A stretch of DNA of 57,243 nucleotides from CALMNV01 sp035688975 (GTDB taxonomy: Bacteria; Actinomycetota; Actinomycetes; Actinomycetales; Dermatophilaceae), in assembly GCF_035688975.1 (NCBI RefSeq), contig NZ_DASSMH010000063.1, positions 1 through 57,243 on the forward strand. The letters are read 5' to 3'. Numbering within the stretch: the stretch's first letter is position 1; each line of letters begins with the position of its first letter. Below, piece after piece: positions 24,052 to 32,068 of this stretch. The translations under genes and the position numbers were made by a program. Below the pieces are notes generated by a model. The model saw nothing but the letters and a program-made list of their open reading frames with translations. It was not told where the DNA came from and made no database searches.

Positions 24052-24798
24052 ATGAGCGGCTCCTCCCGGCAGCCGGGCGCCGGCGCCCTGGCCCAGCGGT
24101 TGGCCGGTGGTGTGTTCGGCGCGGCGCTGGGCGCGGCCTTCGCCACGACCGCTCTGCTGCGGCGGACCAAGCCGCTCCACCCCGAGGGCGTGGTGTCGTC
24201 GGCGACCTTGCGGGTCACGCCGGCCGACGCCCGCTCCGGCGTCCCCCTCCTTGACACCGGCGGCGAGCACGCCTGCACCGTCCGGGCCTCGTATGCCGTG
24301 GGCACCGGCCCCGAGGCGCCCGACATCGAGGGTTTCGCCCTGCGGCTCCCGGCCGGCGGTGCGGGTCGCAGCGCGGCCGACGTGCTCTTCGCGAGCACCG
24401 GCACGGGCCGTCTCTCCCGGTTCGTCCTGGCCGTGCGCCGACCCGGGGTCCACGCGAGCCTCACCACCCTGCTGCCGGTGCGCGCTGCCGACGGGTCGCC
24501 ACTCCTGCTGCGCCTCGACCCCCGCCCGACGCGCGGCGCAGGCGTGGCGGGGGCGGCGGGCGCGGGCCCGCTGCCGGCGGCATACGCCCTGTCCTGGGCA
24601 CACGGCCGGGGTCAGTGGCACGAGTGCGGCGAGCTTGCCGTGCCGTGGGACTCCGGCGGGGCCGACGCGCCGCGCCGCTTCGACCCGGTCGCGAACCCGC
24701 TCCCCGGGACGGGGCAGTACCCGCTCGTCGAGTGGCTGCGCGAGCCGGCCTACGCGCTCTCCAGGCTCGCGTGGCCACGGGCCGGGCGGCTGGGATAG
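24052..24798 (+). CDS. Unassigned protein, weakly catalase-fold-like, downstream of MpaB
   Basis: A 248-residue protein with one N-terminal hydrophobic segment (about 16-36). It then reads KPLHPEGVVSSATLRVT, VRASYAVGTGPEAPDIEGFALRL and ADVLFAST, an order that resembles the heme-binding face of catalase-like proteins, but the key residues are not clearly there. I do not assign a function. It follows the oxygenase by 3 nt and precedes DUF2630 by 7 nt, so it may act with the MpaB protein. Confidence 0.6.
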   Translation: MSGSSRQPGAGALAQRLAGGVFGAALGAAFATTALLRRTKPLHPEGVVSSATLRVTPADARSGVPLLDTGGEHACTVRASYAVGTGPEAPDIEGFALRLPAGGAGRSAADVLFASTGTGRLSRFVLAVRRPGVHASLTTLLPVRAADGSPLLLRLDPRPTRGAGVAGAAGAGPLPAAYALSWAHGRGQWHECGELAVPWDSGGADAPRRFDPVANPLPGTGQYPLVEWLREPAYALSRLAWPRAGRLG

Positions 24799-24805
24799 TG
24801 GTCGG

Positions 24806-25024
24806 ATGGCCGAGGACGTGAACATCCAGCAGCACATCAAGCGCCTCATGGACGAGGAGCACGAGCTGCGCTCCTCCCTCGCCGGGGGGCAGATCTCGGT
24901 CACCGAGGAGCACCAGCGGCTGGGCCAGATCGAGGCCGAGCTGGACCAGTGCTGGGACCTGCTCCGGCAGCGGCAGGCCAAGCGGGAGCCGGGCCAGGAT
25001 CCCGCCCGGGGCCACTCGAGCTGA
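24806..25024 (+). CDS. DUF2630 family protein
   Basis: A 72-residue protein: MAEDVNIQQHIKRLMDEEHE, then a helical core ending ELDQCWDLLRQRQAKREPGQ, the DUF2630 signature. It is wholly helical and acidic at the start, basic at the end; function is unknown. A GATAGT -10-like element (24794-24799) ends 6 nt before the ATG, so it may have its own leaderless promoter besides reading through from the MpaB operon. Confidence 0.9.
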   Translation: MAEDVNIQQHIKRLMDEEHELRSSLAGGQISVTEEHQRLGQIEAELDQCWDLLRQRQAKREPGQDPARGHSS

Positions 25025-25054
25025 CACCGCGCGCGGGCTCCGCTCCCCCCCTCC

Positions 25055-25192
25055 GGTCGAGTGGCCAGTTCGGTGCGCTCCCCCACGGTCGAGTGGCCAG
25101 TTCGGTGCGCTCCCCCCGGTCGAGTGGCCAGTTCGGTGCGCTCCCCACCGTCGACTGGCCAGTTCGGTGCACGAAAGTGGCCACTCGACGAG
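25055..25192. repeat. Intergenic tandem repeat block 1 (31-32-bp unit, last copy inverted)
   Basis: Four direct copies start at 25055, 25087, 25118 and 25149, each with the core GTCGAGTGGCCAGTTCGGTG (the fourth has GTCGACTGG). A fifth copy at 25172-25192 is inverted and carries the CACTTT variant typical of block 2 (55717-55996). The inverted copy can fold back on any direct copy. No ORF with coding character covers the block. Confidence 0.93.
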
Positions 25193-25286
25193 GGGGCCCG
25201 GGCCCTGGCGGCGGGGGTCGCCGGGGCACCAGCCGGTGGTCAGGGTGCGGTGGTTGAATACGTACCACGCCCAGGGGGAGGTCCGG

Positions 25287-26693
25287 ATGTCATGGAGCCA
25301 GGCCCGGCTCGCGGCCCACTCGCGAGCGGTCGAGCAGGTGGTTCGGGAGTATGCCGCCCTGCCCGCGGACGAGCCCGTCCGGCTGGCCAAGCGCACCTCC
25401 AATCTCTTCCGCCCCCGAGCGGCGCACACGGGTCCCGGTCTCGATGTGTCGAGCCTCGACCACGTCGTCGAGCTCGACCCGCAGCGCGGCGTCGCACGGG
25501 TGCAGGGGATGGCGACCTACGAACGGCTGGTCGACGAGCTGCTGCCGCACGGCTTCGTGCCGCTCGTCGTCCCGCAGCTGAAGACGATCACGATCGGAGG
25601 CGCCGTCACCGGCCTCGGCATCGAGGCAAGCTCCTTCCGCAACGGACTTCCGCACGAGTCGGTCCTCGAGCTGGAGATCCTCACCGGCTCCGGCCGGGTC
25701 GTCACCGCCCGGCCGCAGGGGGAGCACGCCGATCTCTTCCACGTCTTCCCCAACTCCTACGGGTCCCTGGGCTACGCGCTCAGCCTCACGATCGAGCTCG
25801 AGCACGCCAGCCGCTACGTCGCGCTGCGCCACGTCCGCTTCGCGTGCCTGGCCGACCTCGTCGCGGCCGTCGGCACGATCATGGCCAGCCGCTGCTGGGA
25901 GGACGAGCCGGTCGACTTCCTCGACGGCGTCGTCTTCGGCCGGCACGAGGCCTACCTCTGCCTCGGGCGGTGGACCGACTCGCTCGAGGGGCAGCCGCGT
26001 CCCAGCGACTACACCGGCACCGAGATCTTCTACCACTCGATCCGGGAGCGTCGCCGCGACGTCCTGACGGCGCGGGACTACCTGTGGCGCTGGGACACCG
26101 ACTGGTTCTGGTGCTCCCGTGCCTTCGGCGCCCAGCAGCCGCTCGTGCGTCGGCTCTGGCCCAAGCGGCTGCTGCGCAGCGACACGTACTGGACGATCGT
26201 CGGCTTCGAGAACCGGCACGGCGTCATGGCCACCCTCGACCGGTGGCGGGGCCGGCCCGAGCGGGAGCGGGTGGTGCAGGACGTCGAGATCCCCCTGTCC
26301 CGGACCGCCGAGTTCCTCGAGTGGTTCCTCGACGAGGTGCCGATCGAGCCGATCTGGCTGTGCCCGGTGCGGCTGCGCGCCGCGTCGACCGTCCCGGGCG
26401 GTGGCCCGCCGTGGCCGCTCTACCCGATGCGCCCCGGCGAGCCCTACGTCAACGTCGGGTTCTGGTCCAGCGTGCCGGTGGCACCCGGCCGCCAGGTCGG
26501 CGACGTCAACCGGGACCTCGAGGCGCAGGTCGGGCGGCTCGGCGGCCACAAGTCGCTCTACTCCGACGCGTTCTACGACGAGGACACCTTCGACGCGCTC
26601 TATGGCGGCGCGGCATACCGGCCGGTGAAGGCGACCTACGACCCAGCCGGACGACTTCCGACGCTCTACGAGAAGGCGGTGCAGGCACGATGA
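25287..26693 (+). CDS. tmsA: FAD-binding oxidoreductase, TmsA-like (10-methylene fatty acid reductase)
   Basis: A 468-residue PCMH-type flavoprotein. The FAD domain (about 35-190) shows ARVQGMATYERLVDELLPHG, TIGGAVTGLGIEASSFRNGL and NSYGSLGYALSLTIE, as in the DHCR24-like clade. The C-terminal half has KATYDPAGRLPTLYEKAVQ. In actinomycetes TmsA/BfaA reduces the 10-methylene intermediate to a 10-methyl fatty acid (for example tuberculostearic acid). GGGGGAGG lies 6 nt before ATG 25287. The stop overlaps the methyltransferase ATG by 4 nt, which is the order tmsA-tmsB expected for this pathway. The pair as a whole makes the assignment strong. Confidence 0.84.
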   Translation: MSWSQARLAAHSRAVEQVVREYAALPADEPVRLAKRTSNLFRPRAAHTGPGLDVSSLDHVVELDPQRGVARVQGMATYERLVDELLPHGFVPLVVPQLKTITIGGAVTGLGIEASSFRNGLPHESVLELEILTGSGRVVTARPQGEHADLFHVFPNSYGSLGYALSLTIELEHASRYVALRHVRFACLADLVAAVGTIMASRCWEDEPVDFLDGVVFGRHEAYLCLGRWTDSLEGQPRPSDYTGTEIFYHSIRERRRDVLTARDYLWRWDTDWFWCSRAFGAQQPLVRRLWPKRLLRSDTYWTIVGFENRHGVMATLDRWRGRPERERVVQDVEIPLSRTAEFLEWFLDEVPIEPIWLCPVRLRAASTVPGGGPPWPLYPMRPGEPYVNVGFWSSVPVAPGRQVGDVNRDLEAQVGRLGGHKSLYSDAFYDEDTFDALYGGAAYRPVKATYDPAGRLPTLYEKAVQAR

Positions 26694-27979
26694 CGATGAC
26701 CGTGGGCGAGGCGTTCGACCGGGTCTTCGGACCCGACGTCCCCATGCGGGTGGAGGCGTACGACGGCTCCGTAGGAGGGCGCCCCGACGGGCGGGCGATG
26801 CGTCTGACCAAGCGCGGCCTCAACTACGTCATCACGTCCCCGGGGACGCTGGGAATGGCTCGCGCGTACCTCATGGGCGACCTCGAGATCGAGGGCATGA
26901 ACGAGGCGGACCCCTACGACGTGCTGCGGACGTTCGAGGACGACCTCACCCCCCGGCGGCCGAGCCTGCGCGACCTGCCCGACCTCGCCGCCTTCCTCAA
27001 GGAGGTGGGCCTGCGGGTGCCCGAGCTGCCCCGCGAGGAGACGCCCGGACCCCTGCGCCGGCTAGCGCACGGCCTGCGTCATGGTCGACGTCGTGACGCC
27101 GAGGCCATCTCGCACCACTACGACGTGTCCAACACCTTCTACGAGAAGGTGCTCGGGCCGTCCATGACCTACACATGCGCCTGCTATCCCTCCGAGGCGG
27201 CGACCCTCGAGGAGGCCCAGGCCCACAAGTACGACCTCGTCGCGCGCAAGCTCGGTTTGGCGCCGGGCATGCGGCTGCTCGACGTGGGGTGCGGATGGGG
27301 CGGCATGGTGCGCCACGCCGTCACCCACTACGGCGTGACGGCCCTCGGGGTCACGCTGTCACGGGCCCAGGCGCAGTGGGCGACGGCGCGCATCGAGCAG
27401 GAGGGCCTGGCCGGACGGGCCGAGGTGCGTCACGCCGACTACCGCGACGTCACGGAGCGCGGCTTCGACGCCGTCAGCTCCATCGGCCTCACCGAGCACA
27501 TCGGGGTCGCCAACTACCCGGCCTACTTCCGCTTCCTGCGCGACCGGCTGCGCTACGGCGGCCGGCTGCTCAACCACTGCATCACCCGCCCGGACAACCG
27601 GCACCCGGGTCTGCCGAGCCGGGGCTTCATCAACCGCTACGTCTTCCCCGACGGCGAGCTGACCGGCTCGGGCGACATCGTGCGGGCCATGGAGGACCAG
27701 GGCTTCGAGGTCCGCCACCAGGAGAACCTGCGCGAGCACTATGCCCTGACGACCGCGGCCTGGTGCGCCAACCTCTCGGCGCACTGGGACGAGTGCGTGG
27801 CCGATGCCGGCCTCGGCATCGCCCGCGTGTGGGGCCTCTACCTCGCCGGCTCGCGACTGTCCTTCGAGCGCAACCGGATCCAGCTGCATCAGGTGCTCGC
27901 CTCGCGGACCGGCCCAGACGGTCGCTCCGGCTTCCCGCTGCGTCCGACGTGGGAGCAGGTCACCGTCGACGCAGGATGA
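26690..27979 (+). CDS. tmsB: SAM-dependent methyltransferase, TmsB-like (cyclopropane-synthase family)
   Basis: A 429-residue CFA-synthase-family enzyme. After an N-terminal domain of about 130 residues comes AISHHYDVSNTFYEKVLGPS, the SAM site RLLDVGCGWGGMVRHA, a GFDAVSSIGLTEHIG loop, and YVFPDGELTGSGDIV. TmsB/BfaB methylates oleoyl chains at C10 to a 10-methylene product, which TmsA reduces. The ATG overlaps the tmsA stop (ATGA). The 3' end overlaps a convergent methyltransferase gene by 20 nt. Plain cyclopropane synthesis is the alternative, but pairing with TmsA favours the 10-methyl route. Confidence 0.86.
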   Translation: MTMTVGEAFDRVFGPDVPMRVEAYDGSVGGRPDGRAMRLTKRGLNYVITSPGTLGMARAYLMGDLEIEGMNEADPYDVLRTFEDDLTPRRPSLRDLPDLAAFLKEVGLRVPELPREETPGPLRRLAHGLRHGRRRDAEAISHHYDVSNTFYEKVLGPSMTYTCACYPSEAATLEEAQAHKYDLVARKLGLAPGMRLLDVGCGWGGMVRHAVTHYGVTALGVTLSRAQAQWATARIEQEGLAGRAEVRHADYRDVTERGFDAVSSIGLTEHIGVANYPAYFRFLRDRLRYGGRLLNHCITRPDNRHPGLPSRGFINRYVFPDGELTGSGDIVRAMEDQGFEVRHQENLREHYALTTAAWCANLSAHWDECVADAGLGIARVWGLYLAGSRLSFERNRIQLHQVLASRTGPDGRSGFPLRPTWEQVTVDAG

Positions 27980-28589
27980 CGACCGTGTCGAGCGCCTCGC
28001 GCTCGCCGTCCTCCGTGCTCACGGGCCGTCGGCGCAGCTGCGCCGACTCGACCTCGACGGCCAGGCCCTCGGCCGACGCCGCGACGTCGTCCGGGTCGTG
28101 CAGCACTGCGGGGTCCGACGGACCGCCCCAGCCCTCGGTGAGGTTGCGCAGGGCGTGCGCGACGACGAGGACCCGCCCGCCGACCCGGGTCGCCTCGACG
28201 CCGGCTCGCAGGGCGCGCCGCCACTCGTCCTCGGGCAGCTGGAGGTAGGAGAACAGCACGAGGTCGTATGCCGCCGGCCCACCCGGAGCGGGCTGCGTCG
28301 CGTCAGCGACGAGCGCCGTGAGCCGGGCGGCCCGGTCGCCGAGGCGGTCGGCGGCGAGGCGGCGCATCCGGTCGACCGCCACCGGCGAGTAGTCGGCCGC
28401 GACGACGTCCCAGCCCTGCTCGACCATCCAGATGGCGTTGCGGCCCTCGCCGGCGGCCACGTCGAGGGCACGCCCAGGCGGCAGGCCGCCGACGATCTCG
28501 GCGACCCAGAGGTTCGGCGTGGCGGACCACACGAGGTCGGTCGCGGCATAGCGCGCATCCCAGTCGGCCGCGTCCATGCCCGCCGTCAC
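27960..28589 (-). CDS. Class I SAM-dependent methyltransferase
   Basis: A 209-residue protein with the tellurite-resistance/TehB-like pattern: MDAADWDARYAATDLVWSAT, motif I ALDVAAGEGRNAIWMVEQGW, DVVAADYSPVAVDRM and YDLVLFSYLQLPEDEW. It methylates a small molecule of unknown identity. GTG 28589 overlaps the upstream stop by 4 nt (GTGA); ATG 28577 gives the more typical N-terminus and is an alternative. It is the last gene of a minus-strand group with hemerythrin-like and DoxX-like genes. Confidence 0.86.
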   Translation of the reverse strand: MTAGMDAADWDARYAATDLVWSATPNLWVAEIVGGLPPGRALDVAAGEGRNAIWMVEQGWDVVAADYSPVAVDRMRRLAADRLGDRAARLTALVADATQPAPGGPAAYDLVLFSYLQLPEDEWRRALRAGVEATRVGGRVLVVAHALRNLTEGWGGPSDPAVLHDPDDVAASAEGLAVEVESAQLRRRPVSTEDGEREALDTVVILRRR

Positions 28590-29041
28590 TCGGATCCGCC
28601 GAGGTCGACCTCGTAGGCCTCGTAGACGAGGTCGGTCCCGGTCTGCCGGTGCCGGACGAGGCGACCGAGCAGCAACGTCACCTCTTCCCGGAAGGCGGGC
28701 AGGTCGCCGGACGCGCCGTCGCCCTCCTCGAGCGCGGCGAGAAACCCGCGCACCGCCTCGCGCAGCGGCTCGTGCTCCTCGCGCAGCCGCCCGAGCGGGC
28801 CGGAGAGCCGCGGCGCGGCCCGGCTGAGCCGGTCGTAGAGCCCACCCGGGCCCTCGGTGAGCTCGACGTGCACGTCGAGGTCCGAGGAGAGCTCGGCCAG
28901 GGCCGCCCGGACCCGCTCGCGCCAGGCGGCCCCGCGGGCCAGCGGCGAGGCGAGGGTGTCGTCGAGGGCTCGGACGGAGTCGTGCAGCTCGGCGCGCTGG
29001 GCACGCACGCGGTCGAGGTACGCAGTCAGGCTGGGGTCCAT
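28586..29041 (-). CDS. Hemerythrin-like HHE protein
   Basis: A 151-residue all-helical protein: RVRAQRAELHDSVRALDDTL, DLDVHVELTEGPGGLYDRLS, REEHEPLREAVRGFLA and RHRQTGTDLVYEAYEVDLGG. His and Glu residues sit at four-helix-bundle spacing (H-E-H-E-H), as in hemerythrin-type diiron proteins that bind oxygen or NO, though the ligand set is less regular than in true hemerythrins. AAGGAGG is 6 nt upstream of ATG 29041. The stop overlaps the methyltransferase start. The site suggests oxygen or redox sensing or storage. Confidence 0.68.
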   Translation of the reverse strand: MDPSLTAYLDRVRAQRAELHDSVRALDDTLASPLARGAAWRERVRAALAELSSDLDVHVELTEGPGGLYDRLSRAAPRLSGPLGRLREEHEPLREAVRGFLAALEEGDGASGDLPAFREEVTLLLGRLVRHRQTGTDLVYEAYEVDLGGSE

Positions 29042-29093
29042 GGCGCCTCCTTGACAGCCATGGTCCCCGGCGGCGAGCCGCTCGTCCACCCGC

Positions 29094-29615
29094 TCAGGCG
29101 TGGACGGCCTTCGCCGCGCGCCGGGCCGCACGGTCGGCGTGCTTCGCGGCCTTGTCCACCCGCTTGGCCGCCTTGCCGGCGCTCTTGGCCTCCGCCTTGC
29201 GGCCGCGCGCTCCTCCGCCCTGGCGGTCGAGCAGGAGCCCGAGGCCGATGCCGAGCAGCCAGACGTCCTTGCTCACCCCGATGCCCTGCGGGGTCGGCCA
29301 CACGCTCCCCGGCTTGCGCAGGGACGGCGTGCGCAGGTACATCCCGACCAGGCCCCCGGCGAACGCGGTGAGGGCGGCGCCCGCCGTCCGCGGCTTGACG
29401 AACGGCGCGAGCAGCAGCGCCCCGGTCGCCATCTCCCCGACGGAAAGGGCCTTCAGGAAGGTGGCGGGGTCCAGCGACTTCAGCGCCGGGAAGGCGCCCA
29501 CCGCCATGCCGTGGGTGCCGGCGGCCGTCTCGGCGTCCCCGCCCCACTTCTCCATGCCGGAGTGCAGGACGTAGCCACCGGCGGCCAGCCGGGTCGGGAT
29601 GTTGCTCAGCTTCAT
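29094..29615 (-). CDS. DoxX-like membrane protein with basic tail
   Basis: A 173-residue protein opening MKLSNIPTRLAAGGYVLHSG, with about four hydrophobic segments up to residue 130 (ALSVGEMATGALLLAPFV, AGAALTAFAGGLVGMYL, VWLLGIGLGLLL). From residue 131 a Lys/Ala/Arg-rich tail (AKSAGKAAKRVDKAAKHADR) faces the cytoplasm and could bind lipid or nucleic acid. AGGAGG lies upstream of ATG 29615. DoxX-like proteins often partner with redox proteins. It sits between SRPBCC and hemerythrin-like genes in one direction. Confidence 0.75.
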   Translation of the reverse strand: MKLSNIPTRLAAGGYVLHSGMEKWGGDAETAAGTHGMAVGAFPALKSLDPATFLKALSVGEMATGALLLAPFVKPRTAGAALTAFAGGLVGMYLRTPSLRKPGSVWPTPQGIGVSKDVWLLGIGLGLLLDRQGGGARGRKAEAKSAGKAAKRVDKAAKHADRAARRAAKAVHA

Positions 29616-29655
29616 GGTTCCTCCTGGGGTGGTGGTCAGGCCCGTGGATCGACCC

Positions 29656-30321
29656 TCAGGCTACGGCCTGCCGCTCGGCGCGGTCCCGTATGCCGCGGAG
29701 CATCCTCTGGCTCATGAGCGCGGAGAGCGCCTCGACGGGCTCGGCGACGAGCGCCGCCCACGGGGCGAGGTAGGCGTAGCGCTCGCGGACGAGCAGCCGG
29801 GTGCCGCCGTCCCAGCGGCCACCGGACTCGTCCCGCAGCACGAACGCCCACGTGAAGTCGATCGGCCCGAACCTCCCTGTGGCGGCGCGGTCGTCCAAGG
29901 GCCGTGGGGCCCGGACGACGAGCGCGCGGCCCGGGTCCACGTGGGCGACGGTGAGCGTCGCCTGCGGGTGGAGGCGGAACGGGTCGCCCACGGCGACGTC
30001 CTGCCACTCCGGCACGATGCGGTCGGCGCTGTGCAGGTCGCAACCGACGAGGTTCTCCAGCCAGTCGTAGCTGTACAGGCCGCCCCGGCCCTGGCCCATC
30101 TGCGCCAGCCACGGCCACACCCGGTCCGGGCTTGCGTGCACGGTGATGGCGCGCGTGGCAAGGAGGTCGGCCTTCGGCAGCAGGTCGTCTCCCGCCAGGC
30201 GAGCGGCGACCTCCTCGTCGGTGGCTCCCCACCGCAGGTACCACCGCCGCAGGGCCGCCGTGGCGGTCGCAACCGCCACGGCGACCAGTGCGCTCCCCGG
30301 CCGGGCAGGGCCGCGTCTCAT
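29656..30321 (-). CDS. SRPBCC-family protein with N-terminal membrane anchor
   Basis: A 221-residue protein. The start MRRGPARPGSALVAVAVATA gives a short basic end and one hydrophobic anchor. The rest is SRPBCC-like: ATRAITVHASPDRVWPWLAQ, GRGGLYSYDWLENLVGCDLH, VAVGDPFRLHP and TRLLVRERYAYLAPWAALVA. The pattern is common in actinobacteria and thought to bind a hydrophobic ligand at the membrane. Its ATG overlaps the DUF4389 stop by 4 nt, so the two proteins are translationally coupled. Confidence 0.83.
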   Translation of the reverse strand: MRRGPARPGSALVAVAVATATAALRRWYLRWGATDEEVAARLAGDDLLPKADLLATRAITVHASPDRVWPWLAQMGQGRGGLYSYDWLENLVGCDLHSADRIVPEWQDVAVGDPFRLHPQATLTVAHVDPGRALVVRAPRPLDDRAATGRFGPIDFTWAFVLRDESGGRWDGGTRLLVRERYAYLAPWAALVAEPVEALSALMSQRMLRGIRDRAERQAVA

Positions 30322-31826
30322 CGCAGGACAGGCGGCGGCGGCGCCGTCGAGACCGGCGCACCGGTCGGCGGCGGGCCGGACGCCACCGGTGGCGGTTCGG
30401 CGCCGCCCTGGTCGAGACGGAACGGCGGGTACTCGTCCGTCATGAGCGCGGCATACGCGGTGACCCGGTAGACCCAGCGGTTCAGCCCGATGACGAGGTC
30501 GAAGAGCCCGCGGGGGTAGGTGCCGCTGAAGAGCAGGACGAGCCCGACGACGAGGGCGAGGATGCCGAGCAGGCCGGCGCCGCCGCCCTGGTAACGCCAG
30601 TCGCCGCCCGTGCGCCAGGTCCAGCTCCAGCCGCCGGCGAGGATGCCGACGATGATGTAGTGCGGGATGGCGAGCAGCCACCACTTGACGAGGACGAGCC
30701 CGCGCGACAGCCGCTCCGGGTAGGCCACGTCGAGCGCGGCCGGGTAGTCCGGGTCCGCGTCGAGGCTGAACGGCGGGTAGCGGTCGGTGCCGAGGCCCCC
30801 GCTGCCGCAGTAGTAGGCCACGCGCCACGTCCACCGCAGCACGCCGACGTTGAAGTCGAAGAGCGACCGCGGGTAGTTGCCCGTGAAGAGGATCGCGAAG
30901 AACGCCACCACCGTGACGATGCCGAAGGCGACCCAGAGCGCGACGAGGACGACGTAGTGCGGGATGGCGAGCAGCCACTTGACCAGCCACAGGCCGCGGG
31001 AGAGCTGCGGGTCGAGCGAGGCCTCCAGGCGCAGCGGGTAACGACCCGGCGCGAGGGTGGCGGCGTCCGTGCCCGGGTAGGAGTCGGCGTATGCCGTGCC
31101 CGGCGCACCGGGAGCGCCCGGACGACCGGAGCGCTGCCCTGCCACGCCGTAGACGAGCAGGAACGTCCCGAGGGCCACGAGCAGCAGCGCGCTCCCGAGC
31201 AGGATCCACGTGAGCGGCCCCAGGAAGCCGGGCCGGACCGCGACGGTCGTCTCCACCGCCACCCCGGGGCTGGCGTCGGCGTTCATCACGACGACGCTCC
31301 ACGAGCCGCGGGTGACGTTCCAGGTGAGCTGCTGCCGACCGGCTCCGCTGACCTGGGCGGACCAGAAGGTCTGGTCGGTGGGCGGCGCGACGCTGGAGCC
31401 ACCGGGCACCATCCGCAGCGAGGCGGTGCCGTCCTCCGCGACGTCGGAGACGACGGCGTGGGAGACGGTGCCGAGGTAGGCGTCGACGTCTGCGGCCGGC
31501 GCCACGCCGACGAAGACGGGCCGACCGTTGGTGGACTGCGTGGTCACCCGGATGGTGAGGTCGAGTCGGTCGATGACCACCCTCGGGCCACGGACGTCCT
31601 GCTGCAAGACGACGTCCTCGGCGGTGAGGGCGACCGTCGGCGTGTCGACCGGCTTCAGCTGCATGGAGAAGTAGCCGTCGGCGTCCTGCGCCACCGCCTT
31701 GCCGAGGGCCAGCGCACCGCCGGCGAGCAGCAGCGGCACGCCCAGCAGGAGCAGCAGGCAGCCGATGACGAGTGCCGCCGTACGCCGGGCGGGTGGGGCG
31801 GGGGACTGGACAGGTGGCGCGGACAT
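30318..31826 (-). CDS. DUF4389 membrane protein with two DUF4389 repeats
   Basis: A 502-residue protein. N-terminal signal-anchor helix (TAALVIGCLLLLLGVPLLLA), an outside beta-rich domain of about 150 residues, then a helix near 207-228. Two DUF4389 units follow, starting SRGLWLVKWLLAIPHYVVLV and SRGLVLVKWWLLAIPHYIIV, each with FTGNYPRSLFDF or FSGTYPRGLFDL and a YPPF motif. The C-terminus is Pro-rich. Function is unknown. It starts the minus-strand group; the 243-bp region upstream holds two DosR-like boxes and the divergent flavodoxin gene. Confidence 0.9.
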   Translation of the reverse strand: MSAPPVQSPAPPARRTAALVIGCLLLLLGVPLLLAGGALALGKAVAQDADGYFSMQLKPVDTPTVALTAEDVVLQQDVRGPRVVIDRLDLTIRVTTQSTNGRPVFVGVAPAADVDAYLGTVSHAVVSDVAEDGTASLRMVPGGSSVAPPTDQTFWSAQVSGAGRQQLTWNVTRGSWSVVVMNADASPGVAVETTVAVRPGFLGPLTWILLGSALLLVALGTFLLVYGVAGQRSGRPGAPGAPGTAYADSYPGTDAATLAPGRYPLRLEASLDPQLSRGLWLVKWLLAIPHYVVLVALWVAFGIVTVVAFFAILFTGNYPRSLFDFNVGVLRWTWRVAYYCGSGGLGTDRYPPFSLDADPDYPAALDVAYPERLSRGLVLVKWWLLAIPHYIIVGILAGGWSWTWRTGGDWRYQGGGAGLLGILALVVGLVLLFSGTYPRGLFDLVIGLNRWVYRVTAYAALMTDEYPPFRLDQGGAEPPPVASGPPPTGAPVSTAPPPPVLR

Positions 31827-31945
31827 GAGAACTCCTTGTCCCGGCTCCGCGGAGCCGTCTCAGCCGGCACCGGGGACACCGATGCCTTCGGCGTGTGCCC
31901 GGTGCCCGGCACCACGACGGTAGGTCGGCTGCGCACCCGGGCCTA

Positions 31946-31959
31946 GGGCCGTTGGTCCC
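31946..31959. promoter_or_regulatory. DosR/DevR-like box (distal) in the DUF4389/flavodoxin promoter region
   Basis: GGGCCGTTGGTCCC is the exact reverse complement of the box at 12093-12106. It lies 120 nt upstream of DUF4389 and 110 nt upstream of the flavodoxin gene. Sharing an exact 14-mer at two distant divergent promoters argues for one common regulator. Confidence 0.58.
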
Positions 31960-32004
31960 GGCCCGTCCTTGGCTCGCCGGGCGGACGGCCACGGCCCCGG
32001 TTCC

Positions 32005-32018
32005 GGGCCTTTCGCCCC
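32005..32018. promoter_or_regulatory. DosR/DevR-like box (proximal) upstream of flavodoxin gene
   Basis: GGGCCTTTCGCCCC fits GGGnC-N4-GnCCC. It lies 50 nt before ATG 32069 and 45 nt from the distal box; paired boxes at such spacing are typical of strongly induced DosR promoters. Confidence 0.48.
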
Positions 32019-32068
32019 TGCCCGGGCGGGTCGGCCGTGCATACCGTGACGAGCGGAAAGGCACAGTC

